DNA from: Phymorhynchus buccinoides
Lineage: Eukaryota; Mollusca; Gastropoda; Neogastropoda; Raphitomidae
Assembly (NCBI GenBank): GCA_017654935.2
Contig: CM065686.1
Location: forward strand, 27,749,243-27,813,242
Reading direction: 5' to 3'
DNA: 64,000 nt
Part shown: positions 1 through 10,827 of the stretch, piece after piece
How the letters are laid out: the number at the start of each line of letters is the position of its first letter
How positions within the stretch are numbered: position 1 is the stretch's first letter
The notes under the pieces: generated by a model
The model's input: only the letters and a program-made list of their open reading frames with translations
Told to the model about the DNA's origin: nothing
Database searches by the model: none
Program-made: the position numbers and the translations under genes

Positions 1-559
1 ATCGTCCGAGATAACTGTTCAACAGTCATACCATAAAACTTAGTTCGGATGCTAATGGTCTTTAGTATGTACCAGATAAGTAAGCTTTAAACACAAGCTG
101 CACCATAATATTACGAGACACGCTTAGGTAACCCTTACAATGCAATTACATTGATGAAAGCATGACATGATTTCTCTACAATAAGTTTTTAATTTAAACA
201 ATGCAAATGTCTACATACGTGCAGGGCTTGTAGCAGCTAGAACTAAATCAGGTGATGGCGATCAGAAGTGCAATCACAACGACACTATTTCGCACAAACG
301 AGAACTTTCGCTCCTGTCAAAGGGGAGCTGGAAAAACATATATCAATTCAATTTATGGCGGTCATCTGAACCGTTACGATCTACTTCATGAAAATCAATG
401 AGGTTTTCGTGAAAATGCACACTCACACACATACATACATGCATACATGCATACATACATACATTCACTTACACACATACACAGTTGCCATTTCAAATAC
501 ATCACACACTATAACGAGTTTACTGTAATTCTTTTACTTGACTCTGCTAACATCATTCA
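1..559. other. Non-coding flank with CATA microsatellite
   Basis: I see no gene-like reading frame or recognisable element in the first 400 bases. A short (CATA)n-type microsatellite lies at about 425-480. Confidence 0.5.
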
Positions 560-1634
560 ATGCATACTACTCTTAATCACTGCCCTTTTGCCAAAATCTG
601 GCTTAAGTACTACAATTTGTCCAATCACGCCATTACATTTATTTCCTCTTTTCTTTGCGACCGTCAACAGCTCGTTGAAATCAGCTCAAAAAGATCAACA
701 TTATTACCAATAAAGTTTGGAGTTCCTCAGGGCTCAGTACATATGTACCCATTTTATTTTCGTAGTCTTATGTAAATGACTTACCGCTATATTTACAATG
801 TTCCTCTAAAATGTTTGCTGATGACACATCTTTAATACAGTCTTGTAATAGTGACCCTAATGAATTGGTAAATGACCTCCACATTAAAACGATGAAAAAT
901 TAGCGAACTGGACTGAAAAAAATCATATATCTCTAAATGCTACCAAAACAAAATGCATGTATGTTACCACAAGACAAAAAAGACAGAAAATGAACTCCTC
1001 GTTCCCATCATTGTTCATTCAAGATCAAAAGATAGACGAAGTATCTTCACATAAAGTCTTAGTGTGTTGTTATAGACAATAATTTATTATGGTCCAATCA
1101 TATATCTAATCTTGGCAAACGCATTTAAAAAGAATATATCAACTTGCAAGAATAAAAAGATTTTGAATCGTGACGCACGAAAAAGCTTTTTTTCATGCAC
1201 ATATCTTATCCCTTATAAATTATGCATCAACTCTTTGGGACAATAGCAGCGAAACAAATCTGAAACAATTAAATCGTTTACACAAATGAGCCATAAAATT
1301 AATACAGTTGAAGTACAGTTCACTCACTAAATGTGATTACAAATCTTTAAACATCCTGCCATTTAAGGAAAGACTGTTATATAACAAATGTGTATGCATG
1401 TACAGCGTTGTGAATGGAATAGCCCCTAAGAAAATCACCCAACATTTTGTTAGCAACGAAAGCGGACATACACACAAACTTTCTTTTCCCAGACCCCGTA
1501 ATAATCTTTATAAATCTAGTTTATTGTACTCCGGCTGTACGGCGTGGAACAATTTATCTTTTAATTTAAAATCGTGTACATCAAGACAGACATTTATGAA
1601 AGCACTTAAATTTCATATGTTAGAAACCCTATGA
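560..1634 (+). pseudogene. Decayed LINE reverse transcriptase, C-terminal part
   Basis: This is a remnant of a non-LTR retrotransposon. Around 710-780 the frame gives a GVPQGS motif, typical of LINE reverse transcriptases, and about 80 bases later there is an ADDT-type catalytic motif (near 815-830). Both are separated by stops and frame changes. The last part, 1308-1634, is open for 108 codons and has the usual LINE C-terminal region: a YNKCVCMYSVVNG segment followed by a W-NNL segment and a final helix. The N-terminal endonuclease is missing, so the copy is 5'-truncated and dead. Its exact clade (jockey/CR1-like) is inferred only. Confidence 0.75.
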
Positions 1635-1640
1635 ATTAGA

Positions 1641-2460
1641 ATCTAACTTTAGAAAATGAAGCACAACTATTCCGTCGGAACTTGTCCTTTTAATTGATAT
1701 TTTACAATTGTGCCCCTACTTTGATTGTTCTTTGCTTTATGCAATTTGCATTCCATTGTATTTGACCTCCTAATTTTATACCCAAATGTCCCAGCCCCCC
1801 CTCCCCCATTTTCACATGATCAGAAATAAATTCATTACGTCCTTCCGACCTGCCCAATTAGGCCCACAAATGGGATCCTATTTCGACCTTAACCTTTAGC
1901 CAACCAGGTTATTTTTCGGTTCTCTATCTCCCATAACCAGATTATTTTTGAGACTCTGAAAATGTTGCCCACCTGTTCTCTTGGAATTTCTGTCATTTCT
2001 GTTCTATTGCATGTACAGTCTTGAAATTTGCAGTGAATGTAGCTGAATGATTATAGTTTATGGTGGTACTAACCATTTAGTAATTTTTGGCCATTTGCAT
2101 AGCCCCTTTTTCAAAAAATCAGATTGGCTTGCCCAAAAAATGCAGGCACCCTACCTACTTTCAGAGGTTGTACTGTCCAAGCTATTGCTTATACACTGCT
2201 CAAATTTGGAGGTTATATAGATACATGAATAAGCTTTACTATAATATCAACCTTTTTTGTATTTTGTGAATATTTTCATGGTGAAAAAAAATAAATTGAT
2301 GACGTCACGAAAAAATGCGAAAAAAACGTGCACCCCTACCTACTTCAAGTGGCTGTAGCTCCTAAGGTACTGTGCTTGTAGAGGGATAGATAATAGCCAT
2401 GAAAATGCAGGCAAATGAATGACCCCAGATTAACAAGATACATTTTTGTTACACGAATTT
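1641..2460. other. Intergenic or intronic DNA, no gene seen
   Basis: There is no supportable coding sequence. A loosely repeated segment with the words ACCCTACCTACTT and CCCCTACCTACTT occurs near 2148 and 2333, each followed by a similar tract, so this is probably old repeat material. A T-rich tract follows at 2460-2600. Confidence 0.5.
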
Positions 2461-2808
2461 TTTGTCCTTTCATCTCTTCATTTTTTTTTTTCCCAATCAT
2501 TTATTTTTTTCCAAACATTATTTTTTTATTTCTTTTATTTATTTCTTCCAACTTTTTTTAATTTCATTTTATTTTTTTTTTTTTTTTTTTGTTTTTTTTT
2601 TTAAAACATTCTGCGGGTTATGTAGTATGTTTTGCATGCTGCAAAATCGACAAAACATGACAAAAACAAAACAAAACAAAAACAAAACAAGGAAAAAGTA
2701 AACAACCTTTTCCTACCATTAGGAGTCATGCAATTCTGGGGTACACCTGGTCTTGAAATTCACCATGGTATGGTATCTAGTGAAGCAGGGGTATGGGCAG
2801 AGAGGTAC

Positions 2809-4487
2809 TCAGCATTTTGAGCACATGAAGGTTGTCTGGTTACGCTTGAAATCTCGATCAGAACAGACAGTGCAATCGGGCCGAGAATGCTTCCCACTAG
2901 CCAGGCGCTTGTCTGTGATGACCACAGTGTGCTCCATGTTCACCATTCTGTCAGGAGGATTATCAACTGGTCTGCCTCTTCTTGCACCTACACCAGACTC
3001 GTAGCCTCCCAGAAGCTGGTGAACAATCTGCAGACGGAACTTTTGGGCACAAACACGCCCCTCATGCTTGTGCCGCCAGATCACAAGAGCATTGCAAAAA
3101 CATACCTCAAGGAGGTAGAAGAAGACCTTTTTCCACCACTTCTTGCTCTTGTGAAGAACCATATAGAATGACATGGCCTTGTCAGCTCTATCAACCCCAC
3201 CCATGTGCTTGGAATAGGCCTGAACAGCACAGGGTTTCTTGCACAACACGCATGTGGCCAGCATCACGTTTTGACCTGACCTCCTTCCTGAAAGTCTCTC
3301 CAGAGTGAGCACTGGTCATCACATTGACAGCTCTCTTGTCATACCAGGCAATGAACAGAGTGTGGCCAACTCTCTCTGTGATGGGCACCTCACCTGCACG
3401 AGGTTTGGCATCCTTGATGCCTTGAGCCTGAAAGTGCCGCAAGCGCCCATTTCATTCTGGGCTAGCTCATCGAAAAGGGGGCCAGAACTGAAGAAATTGT
3501 CCATGTACAGGACATGCCCCTTGTTATAGAGTGGCTCAGCAAGATTGGCAACCACCCTATGAGTCAGCCCAACATCCTGAAGAACCCGAGCAATCACCTC
3601 CTTGCCAAGATACAACTTCCAATTCCACATGTAGCCAGATTTCGAATCAGCCAGACCCCACGCCTTGAGACCCCACTTGGTTGGCTTGTTGGGCATGTAT
3701 ATAAGAAGATTTGTTCTGCCCTTGAATGGGATCATGCTCTCATCAATAGAAATTTCCTTTGATGGAGCATAATAGCTCTGCCACAAAGGAACCAGAAGCT
3801 CAAAGAGGGGACGAACTTTGTGTACCTTGTCATGCTCCGGATGATCTTTGGGTCTGGCAGTGGAATTGTCAGCCAGGTGAAAAAAAGTCAGAATAGCCTG
3901 GAACCTATTCCTTGACATGATCGTCCTGAACCCTGGCATTTCAAGATAATGATCCGTAGACCAGTACAGCTCATATGAAGAGCGCTGAGAAATCACATGT
4001 GAGAAGCCCCAATAATGGAAATGAACGCCCTTCATCTCATCAAACTTTGACTCTACTTCCACTGACCGACTCCGCCGTGGTTTTTGTTTTTTTTTTTTTT
4101 ATGTGTTGTGGTCGGATTGGTTTGTTTTTTTTTTTTTTTTGGGTGTTGGGGTGTGTTGGTTTTTTTTTTGTGTGAACCGATGCATACTAGCACCTCGAAC
4201 TCGCTGCTGGGATATGTCGGCAGGATACCGGTTTGTTTCAGCAACAAACAGATCAATGACAGCATCATTGATGAATAAACGAAACAACTCAGCTTCAGAA
4301 ATATCATCTGGAACATTGAGAGGACTGTACTCTGAATCGAAATCTCGAAGCCAGTCATGATCGTAACCATCCGAAACTTCACCATCATTCTCATCAGAAT
4401 CACTCTCGTCACTCGATTCAACCCTTTCTGCATCACGAATCCTTTCCCTCTCTGCCCTATCAGCCACATGTTGCTCGATTGTTTCAT
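2809..4487 (-). pseudogene. piggyBac-type transposase, frameshifted and interrupted
   Basis: This is a DDE transposase of the piggyBac (PGBD) family, which cuts and pastes at TTAA sites. The N-terminal acidic part is at 4467-4190 and contains a DLFVAETNRYPA segment typical of the family. The catalytic core at 4062-3319 includes SIDESMIPFKGR (first Asp) and LYMDNFFSS (second Asp). After a frameshift near 3340, the C-terminal part at 3312-2809 carries GGVDRADK (third Asp) and a terminal Cys cluster (CTVCSDR, then CSKC) matching the zinc ribbon of the family. Two long T-tracts on the plus strand (about 4083-4165) interrupt the N-terminal region and bring in a stop. A TTAA at 4769-4772 may mark the 5' end of the element. 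The copy cannot make an active protein. Confidence 0.9.
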
Positions 4488-4499
4488 TTTTCCCCCCTT

Positions 4500-5180
4500 T
4501 TAAGCTTGGTGTATTTTATTTTATTATTTTTTTTTTTTTTTTTTTTTTGATATTAATTTTTTTTTTTTATTTATTTTTTGAGTGGTTTTCTTTATTTTTT
4601 TCCTTATTTTTTTTTTTATTTTTTTTTGTCTTATTTAGTGTCCAGAGATTCAGGCAATACGCTCAAGCGCTGAGTGACACTCTCTCTGCGCAGAATTGCG
4701 CCTCCGGCTGTGGAAGATAACTACGCTTCTTGCGGCGCAGAATTGCGCCTCCGGTTGGGGCCTAAAGCGTTAATATGGGTGATGGGGGAGAGAAAAGAAA
4801 TGGGGAAGGGACAACCCTCTCTCTACTCTCTCTCTCAATAGAGTTATTTCAATGTGTTATATTATTAGGCTAATGTTTAGTACTTTGCAATGTTTTGTTT
4901 TGCATGTTCAGTTATTTTTCGAGTTGCTTTCGTATTACTTTTCATTCTGAGGACAGGATGAAAAAAAGCTGTCAAGCTTATTCCTTTATCCTCAATAAAA
5001 AGATCATTTTGACTTGGCTTGACTCGACTTGACACACACACTTTTCAGCAATCTTCCACATTAAAGCATGATAAAAGACACTGCTAAATAGCATTTTCAC
5101 TTATAATTAAAAATATGCACACTGAAAATAGACAATTAAAATCTAAGCATCGACATAAAGGCGAGTAGCCACTACTGAGA
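4500..5180. other. piggyBac 5' flank with a repeated GC-rich 20-mer
   Basis: T-rich DNA at 4500-4630 precedes two direct copies of the word GCGCAGAATTGCGCCTCCGG, at about 4687 and 4735. They are probably subterminal repeats of the piggyBac element. The rest, to 5180, has no visible gene. Confidence 0.5.
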
Positions 5181-5209
5181 ATAAATAAGAGCGAGTAGGA
5201 AAGAGTGAG

Positions 5210-5210
<1 letters not shown>

Positions 5211-5245
<35 letters not shown>

Positions 5246-5248
5246 GAG

Positions 5249-5301
<53 letters not shown>

Positions 5302-5357
5302 TGAGAGAGAGAGAGACGGAGACACAGAAAGAGAGACAGAGAGAGAGAGAAAGAGAG
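5211..5357. repeat. GA microsatellite
   Basis: Imperfect (GA)n tract on the plus strand. It is open in several frames and gives spurious Ser-Leu or Arg-Glu reading frames. Confidence 0.95.
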
Positions 5358-5387
5358 CAGGCCACCTACCTGACATGTTTCAGATAC

Positions 5388-5452
5388 AGCTAAGCAAAAA
5401 CAAAAAGAAGATGATGCCAAAACACCCAGCAAAAAGTCCAACCATCAATGTA
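5388..5452 (-). CDS. Candidate adenylyl cyclase exon, next membrane helix
   Basis: This candidate exon follows the 7105-7008 exon of the adenylyl cyclase gene. With an acceptor ending in AAAG at 5453, its first base completes the split Ser codon left by the previous exon. It then reads TLMVGLFAGCFGIIFFLFLL, a purely hydrophobic helix where ADCY5/6 has its eighth membrane segment. The 3' limit is uncertain: a donor GTATCT at 5387 ends the exon in frame, whereas the stronger-looking CAG/GTAGGT donor at 5369 would include an in-frame TGA. It is either a real exon with the weaker donor or a damaged one. Confidence 0.5.
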
Positions 5453-5504
5453 CTTTCTGCAAACATAAAGCATTTATTAAGACAACTTTCATAGCGCCTA
5501 ATCT

Positions 5505-5605
5505 TTAAGCTCTAAGCGCTAAGTTTCTACCTCCTAAGCACCTTTTCCTTCGCCCTTTCTGTCAGCATCCCTTTCATGCTTGACCTACTCAAAGGGAAGC
5601 ACTTC
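5505..5605. repeat. Dispersed repeat, also at 7290-7440
   Basis: A block of about 95 bases around TTCGCCCTTTCTGTCAGCAT recurs almost unchanged at 7355-7440 and partly at 7290-7350. The family is not recognised. Confidence 0.75.
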
Positions 5606-5705
5606 CAAAAGCATGCACAAATACAAACACATGCGATGTGCACAAACAAACACTAATGCAAACAAACACACATACACAGACATTGACGCTAACATATTCA
5701 TGTAT

Positions 5706-5782
5706 GTTACACCCAATCTGTGAAACCATTTTGCCTATTTCATGAACTAGGCAATTTCACTGATTGGGTGCAACACACATGC
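5706..5782. repeat. Imperfect hairpin, MITE-like
   Basis: The arms ACACCCAATCTGTGAAA and TTTCACTGATTGGGTG surround inner copies of TTTTGCC-ATTTCATGAA and its complement, giving a stem of about 30 bp. Confidence 0.6.
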
Positions 5783-5839
5783 ACAAAATATATTTTCTCA
5801 TGCACAAGATCTGCCCATTTCATGAAAATGAAACACACA

Positions 5840-6320
5840 CACACAAGCACACATCAGATTAGCAATCAGCAACTTATGATAAAAAAAATTTTAATGGAAA
5901 TTTCACATTGAGAAACTCTTTGGATAGTGTTATACCTGAATCTGAATTTTCCGGTGCGCTACCCCTCCGGATACTTACACAATGTTGTGCAACGCAGCAG
6001 GGATGAAAATAAAATGAAAATAAAACTAAACTAAAAACAACAGAAACCAAAGGAACTAAAAATTGAGGTCTCCCTAGCATTTCACGACTCGTAAACACAC
6101 ACACACACACCTTGGGCTACCAAGCACCAAATCAACTAAAACTGTGGCAATCCTCATGCAAATCCTTTCAGGGTGGTTTTTTTCTTTACCTAAAAGCAAA
6201 CCAATACAAACCAAAAAACACACAAGTTAAAGTAAAAAAAAAGAACAAAACTGAGCCTGAACGAACCCCTCTTAGCTGGTCATAGGCAATGGGCGTTGAG
6301 GGATTAAGTAGACTAAATAG
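5840..6320. other. Intronic DNA, nothing recognised
   Basis: This lies inside an intron of the adenylyl cyclase gene on the minus strand. I see no coding or repeat signal apart from short CA runs near 6095. Confidence 0.45.
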
Positions 6321-6329
6321 TAAATAAAT

Positions 6330-6516
6330 TGATTGTGTATGTGTGTGCGTGCGTGTGTGTGTGCGCATGCGTGTGTGCGCATGCGTGTGTGCGTGCGCAA
6401 GTGCTTATGTTGATCCATGTCTGTCTGTATGTGTGTGTGTGTGTATGTGCATGTATGTGTGTGTGTGTGCATGTGTGTGTCTGTGTGTATGTTGTGCGCA
6501 AGTATTTATGTTGATC

Positions 6517-6567
<51 letters not shown>

Positions 6568-6590
6568 GTGTGTGTGCGTGTGCGCGTGCA
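6330..6590. repeat. TG/CA microsatellite
   Basis: Interrupted (TG)n with GC interruptions and two TATGTTGATCCATG inserts, which suggests a duplicated repeat unit. Confidence 0.9.
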
Positions 6591-6907
6591 TATGGTTTTT
6601 TTACACATGCAGAAACTCATCCACAATCCCATCCACTTGTTTCTTATATGAATGAATGGGGTTTCTGTATGGAATTTGCAGATTACAGATCTAATGTACA
6701 CAAGCCCTAAATCTGAGTCTTCATCTGATTAAGAAAAAGTCCTGAGCAAAACAAAACAAGAAGGTTGGGAAAGTAGAGAGAGACAAAGAAAGAAAGAAAA
6801 AAAGAGAAAGAGAGAACAAACGAACGAACAAAATGTTATTTATTCAGGGTAGCGAGATAAGCTAATTAAAGACATCTTTTGCCACTCAGCCCTGATGAGA
6901 GAGAGGA

Positions 6908-6909
6908 AT

Positions 6910-6964
<55 letters not shown>

Positions 6965-6965
6965 A
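6908..6965. repeat. GA microsatellite
   Basis: (GA)n tract just downstream, on the minus strand, of the adenylyl cyclase exon donor at 7008. Confidence 0.9.
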
Positions 6966-7007
6966 GAGTTTGTGAGCAGTTATGAGAGAGACTAAAGGGC
7001 TCATTAC

Positions 7008-7105
7008 CTGGGGATAATGGTGAGCTGAACGGTAAAAATACACAGCATCATTAAGTTGACACAGGCCAGGTGGGAACTGATCATCGTGTCACGCATCTTA
7101 GAAAA
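7008..7105 (-). CDS. Adenylyl cyclase (ADCY5/6-like), exon for the first helix of the second membrane block
   Basis: This is an exon of a membrane adenylyl cyclase, the enzyme that makes cyclic AMP under G-protein control. A TTTCAG acceptor precedes 7105 and a CAG/GTAATG donor follows 7008. The exon is 98 bases, phase 0 at its start and phase 2 at its end. It reads FSKMRDTMISSHLACVN and then a hydrophobic helix ending QLTIIP. This matches the segment straight after the C1b domain in ADCY5/6 (family pattern YSKQVDD, then the first helix of the second membrane block ending in TIVP). It joins in frame to the exon at 9880-9727. The join across two exons with correct phases makes a chance match unlikely. 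Confidence 0.85.
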
Positions 7106-7289
7106 CTGAAAGTAGCAAAAAACCCAGTTTTTTTAATAAAAAAACTCGAAAAATGATTTTTGGGGATCAAATAAATTATCTTACTATCACAATGATATAC
7201 AGCAACAGAAGTGGATATGCACAGCAGTTGGAACTGTCATTCATTCTTGAAGAAGTGGAAATGCTCATATTGAGTTGGAACAAATGTCA

Positions 7290-7440
7290 TTCGCCCTTTC
7301 TGTCAGCATCCCTTTCATGACCTACTCAAAGGGAAAGCACTAAAGCTCATAGTTGAAGTTTCTACCTCCTAAGCACCTTTTCCTTCGCCCTTTCTGTCAG
7401 CATCCCTTTCATGCTTGACCTACTCAAAGGGAAGCACTTC
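7290..7440. repeat. Two copies of the TTCGCCCTTTCTGTCAGC repeat
   Basis: A shortened copy (7290-7350) and a full copy (7355-7440) of the 95-base repeat also found at 5505-5605. Confidence 0.75.
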
Positions 7441-7448
7441 TAAAACAC

Positions 7449-8837
7449 ATGGAAAAAAGGGGAGTATGCATATCAATTTTTTCGTCCAAACTTGACAATC
7501 CTGAAGGAAACCTATCTAGCACAGAGAGAAAGACGCCAGCACCTTTTCCTCCAGACTTTTTAAAAGCTTTAGAGAAAGAACTATATGTGTTTTTGTGGAA
7601 TGGTAAACGGAGCAAAATAAAAAGGTCTGTGGTTGAAAAACAATATTGTGAAGGGGGTTTGAAAATGCTGAATGTTAAAATTTTTTTGTCTTCCATGAAA
7701 ATATCTTGGTTAAAGAGACTAAGCTGCGATTCTGAATGGAAAGATTTTACAATTAACATGTATCCTAGGCTGGAAAATGTACATCATTTTGGAGCTGAAT
7801 ATGCTAATATTATTATTGAAAATGTTAAAAACCCAATTTGGAAGGATGTTCTAAAACATTATAAAAAGCTGTGTGTGAAATGCTGTCCATCCTCCGTACA
7901 TGAATTCATGTCTGAATGTATACATTACAATATTAATATTTTAAGGGGAAGAAAGGTGGTTTATGTGCAAGAATGGTGTGATTTTGATATTTACTTTGTA
8001 AACATTTTTGTAAATGATGATGGCACTTTTATAACACATAATCAGTTCTTGCTGAACTACTCAGGTATTACAACTAATTTTATATTATATGAAGGCATTC
8101 TTAATTCTATAAAAACATACTGTCAGAAATTAAATGTGGTCCTAACCAATAGATACAAAATACTAGACCCAAAAGCATGGTCTTGCATTAACAAAGGCAA
8201 TAATTGTGCAAACCATTTTAAATGGAAGTGATGACACTCCAACGGCAGTCATAAAATGGAATGGCCTGTTTGAGACCCTGAGCTGGAAACATTTTTTCAC
8301 ATGTATATAAAACAAACTACAGATGTTCAGCTCAGATGGTTTCAAGCCAGGCTATTGCACATACTGCTCCCCACTCAGAAATACTTGTTCAAGATCAAAG
8401 TTGTTAATTCCCCTGTATGCAATTTCTGTGGTATGGATGAGCAGTCTATTTCACACATGTTTGATTGTACTATTGTTGATAGATTTTGGATTAGTTTTGA
8501 GAATCTGCTCAAAGAAAAATGTCAACATTGTGCTTGCCTTCAAATTAACAAAGAATTGGTTTTATTTGGAGTAAAACAAAACACTATGACAGATAAACCA
8601 ATGGATTTTATTTTGCTTCTAGCCAAATTTTACATATATAAGTGCAAATTACAAAATGTCCAGCCAAGGTTACAGATCTTCATAACCATACTTAAAAACA
8701 GACTAGAATTAGAAAAATACCTGTCTTTTCTTAACTATGCCTTAAGGGAATTTGAAGAGAGTTGGTTCCCTTACTCTACACTAACTTCTTCATTTAAAAA
8801 ACAAAAACAACAAATAAACAAACACAAAAAACCTTGA
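7449..8837 (+). pseudogene. L1/Tx1-like LINE ORF2, C-terminal third
   Basis: This is a 5'-truncated non-LTR retrotransposon. The frame contains FLWNGKRSKIKR and then EGGLKMLNV, a conserved pair after the reverse transcriptase in L1/Tx1-type ORF2 proteins. A gap with stops and frame changes follows at 8229-8300. The next part reads LRWFQARLLHILLPT and then CNFCGMDEQSISHMFDC, the zf-RVT cysteine-histidine motif near the ORF2 C-terminus. The reading ends at 8835. It sits in antisense orientation in an adenylyl cyclase intron. It has no catalytic domain left and is inactive. Confidence 0.88.
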
Positions 8838-9117
8838 TAGTACCTTGGTGATTATTGTCTAGTAATTGGGTGCATAGTATTCCACAGTACTTTGGTGATT
8901 GGTGTCAATTGCTGTGTAATCTGCTTTTGATTATTTAATTTCACTTGGATAGTCTTGTAGTCTCTCTTCTGCTTCCAGAAGAATAAGTTGATGTCTCTCT
9001 TGAAGGAAGATGAACTTGAAATAACTTTTGTTGTGCTAAATCATGTGTCACTCCACACAATTTACAAAGTTGAATATTATGCATTGTTGAGTTCTAGTTT
9101 AGTCTGCAACTATACAC

Positions 9118-9151
<34 letters not shown>

Positions 9152-9726
9152 TGTGTGTGTGATGTGTTGGTTTTTTCCGCCTTTTTTATGTTATAATTTT
9201 AAATTATTCTTGATCCCATTTCCTCAAATGCATTTCTTTTTTATAATTGATTACACATTGTTTTGGTCAGTATTGTTGTTACCTGTTTTTGCTTTGGTTG
9301 TCGTTGTCACTATTGTTTTGTAATGTTGATGTGGTTGTTGTTGTCACTGTTGTTTTTGTAATGTTGATGTGGTTGTTGTTGTCAGTTGTTTTGTAAGGAT
9401 GATGTGGTTGTTGTTATTGTCAGTTTGTTTTGTAATGAAAAAACAAACAAACAAAAAACCCTTCTCTTTAGATAATACTTGTACTAATAAGTAATATTAA
9501 GAATACTGCTATCAGTGATATATTATTAAGTTTGAGAAACTGATGATTTTTGGATTTTTTCTTTATATTACCTATGATGAGCTGCATTTTTGTATTTGTC
9601 CCATTTTGATTTTGCGCTGATTTCATTTATACATACATGGAAAGATGGGATGAAAGAGTGAGTGAAAGCAGGAATTGTGGAATGAATGAAGAAGAAGGAA
9701 TAAAAAATTGTTGAATACAAAAAAAC
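8838..9726. repeat. Intronic DNA with TG tract and a TTG-rich minisatellite
   Basis: A (TG)n tract lies at 9121-9162. From about 9280 to 9440 there are four imperfect tandem copies of a unit of about 40 bases containing GTTGATGTGGTTGTTGTTGT. There is no coding signal. Confidence 0.75.
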
Positions 9727-9880
9727 CTTTTCCTCCAGCTCTGACTGCCTGAAGGTGAGGAAGAACCCCTTGACGTGGGTGGAGCGCTCTCTCTCGATGC
9801 TGCGGGCATCGATGGCCAGACCCAGGTACTCGTTCACCTCCTCCTCAGGGTCCTTTTCTATGTCGTAACGAACACCCAGT
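9727..9880 (-). CDS. Adenylyl cyclase (ADCY5/6-like), C1b end exon
   Basis: This exon of a transmembrane adenylyl cyclase lies just before the second membrane block. The acceptor TTATTAG precedes 9880 and the donor AAG/GTTTTT follows 9727. It is 154 bases: one base completes a split codon, then 51 codons follow. The translation contains [20 protein letters not shown] followed by [18 protein letters not shown]. In ADCY5/6 the same position holds a highly conserved AIDARSID-R-RSEHV...LLTF..PDLE segment, so the family call is strong. The exon ends in phase 0 and joins the exon starting at 7105. The catalytic C1a and C2 domains were not found in the window. C2 exons would lie below position 1, and C1a exons upstream, possibly hidden by transposons or a gap. 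Confidence 0.9.
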
Positions 9881-9949
9881 CTAATAAAGCAAACAAGAAA
9901 AACGAAACATTCATTCCTCAACGCTCATGCATTTCCAGCCCGCTGTCAG

Positions 9950-10110
9950 AAAATGGAATGAAGAATTTAATGAATTAAATATGAAAAGCATATATTGCTT
10001 GGACATTGATATAGATTGACTTTTGATAAACACAGCTGCGATGGTTTCAGACCAGGGTTTTACACCGCATTCTTCCCACAAGGAAAATACGTGTCCGTGT
10101 GTCAAAAAGT
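9950..10110 (+). pseudogene. Short LINE fragment related to 8310-8390
   Basis: The sequence GCGATGGTTTCAGACCAGG and its surroundings resemble the LRWFQARLL region of the L1/Tx1-like element at 8330, at DNA level. It is too short and decayed to read as protein. Confidence 0.45.
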
Positions 10111-10164
10111 GTTTTTTTTAAAAGGGCAGGAGAATGGGCCAATAAGTCAGAAAGATAGCAGATA

Positions 10165-10320
10165 CTAGAGAGCAAAGGGAAAAGGCAGAGTCAAAGAGAG
10201 TGGCAGATTAGAGATAAATTACAAGCACAGAACTTCAAGAAGGTGGGGGAAACTATTTTTACGAAAGACCCCCCGGTATCCCCACAGGGGAGAGACTCCC
10301 ACACTGCCCCGTTTTTTTTA
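10165..10320. repeat. Dispersed repeat, copy 1
   Basis: A block with AGGCAGAGTCAAAGAGAGTG and, further on, CCCCCGGTATCCCCA also occurs at 36620-36725. A weaker copy (AGTCAAAGAGAA ... GTGAACTATTTGTAC) lies at 42750-42830. The family is unknown. Confidence 0.65.
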
Positions 10321-10827
10321 TTTCTAATTTTGGACATTTTCTTTAGAATTAATTTATGGCGTTTTCCAAGCTATAAACTGCTACTTTTTTCTTCAACTTT
10401 GACCTCTGCGGCTAAAACAACGATTGCCGCTAATTTGTGAATATTTCCCCTTCCCTATTTTAGGCTGGTCGTCAACTCCAGCCTGTGCGTGTTGACATCG
10501 TCAATCTCGGTAAAAATGAATCGTTCTCAGGCCGATACTGAGGAATTTAATCAGCGATAACACAATCTGACCACTAAATTCACTTTTATGCACTGAGCAG
10601 TTTATTATCAAAGTTTGAACTGAAACAGTCACGACCGTGTCGATCTTTACAAACTCTGTGCAAATGAAAATGCAAAGTCAACTTCCAAGTTGAATCTAAG
10701 TGATCGGTCTCACTCCATAAGCTGAAACTAAGTGATTGGTCTCACTTTACAAAAAATAAGTTGAAAAGCAGCTCCTTTGCGCTATTAAACTGATAAATCG
10801 GCATTAGTGTGCGCACTGAAACACTTG
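10320..10827. other. Non-coding DNA, nothing recognised
   Basis: I see no reading frame, repeat or RNA gene. A short direct repeat (AAGTGATCGGTCTCACT and AAGTGATTGGTCTCACT) lies at about 10700-10750. Confidence 0.45.

Noticed and set aside
5143..5441. Minus-strand reading frames of Ser-Leu repeats
   Set aside because: They are translations of a GA microsatellite; the same applies to frames at 35415-35703, 49801-50415 and 56908-57378.
6313..6701. His-Thr or Cys-Val repeat proteins
   Set aside because: Simple translations of TG/CA tracts. The frames at 10963-11472, 42669-43248 and 44734-45465 are likewise a LINE 3' UTR or microsatellites.
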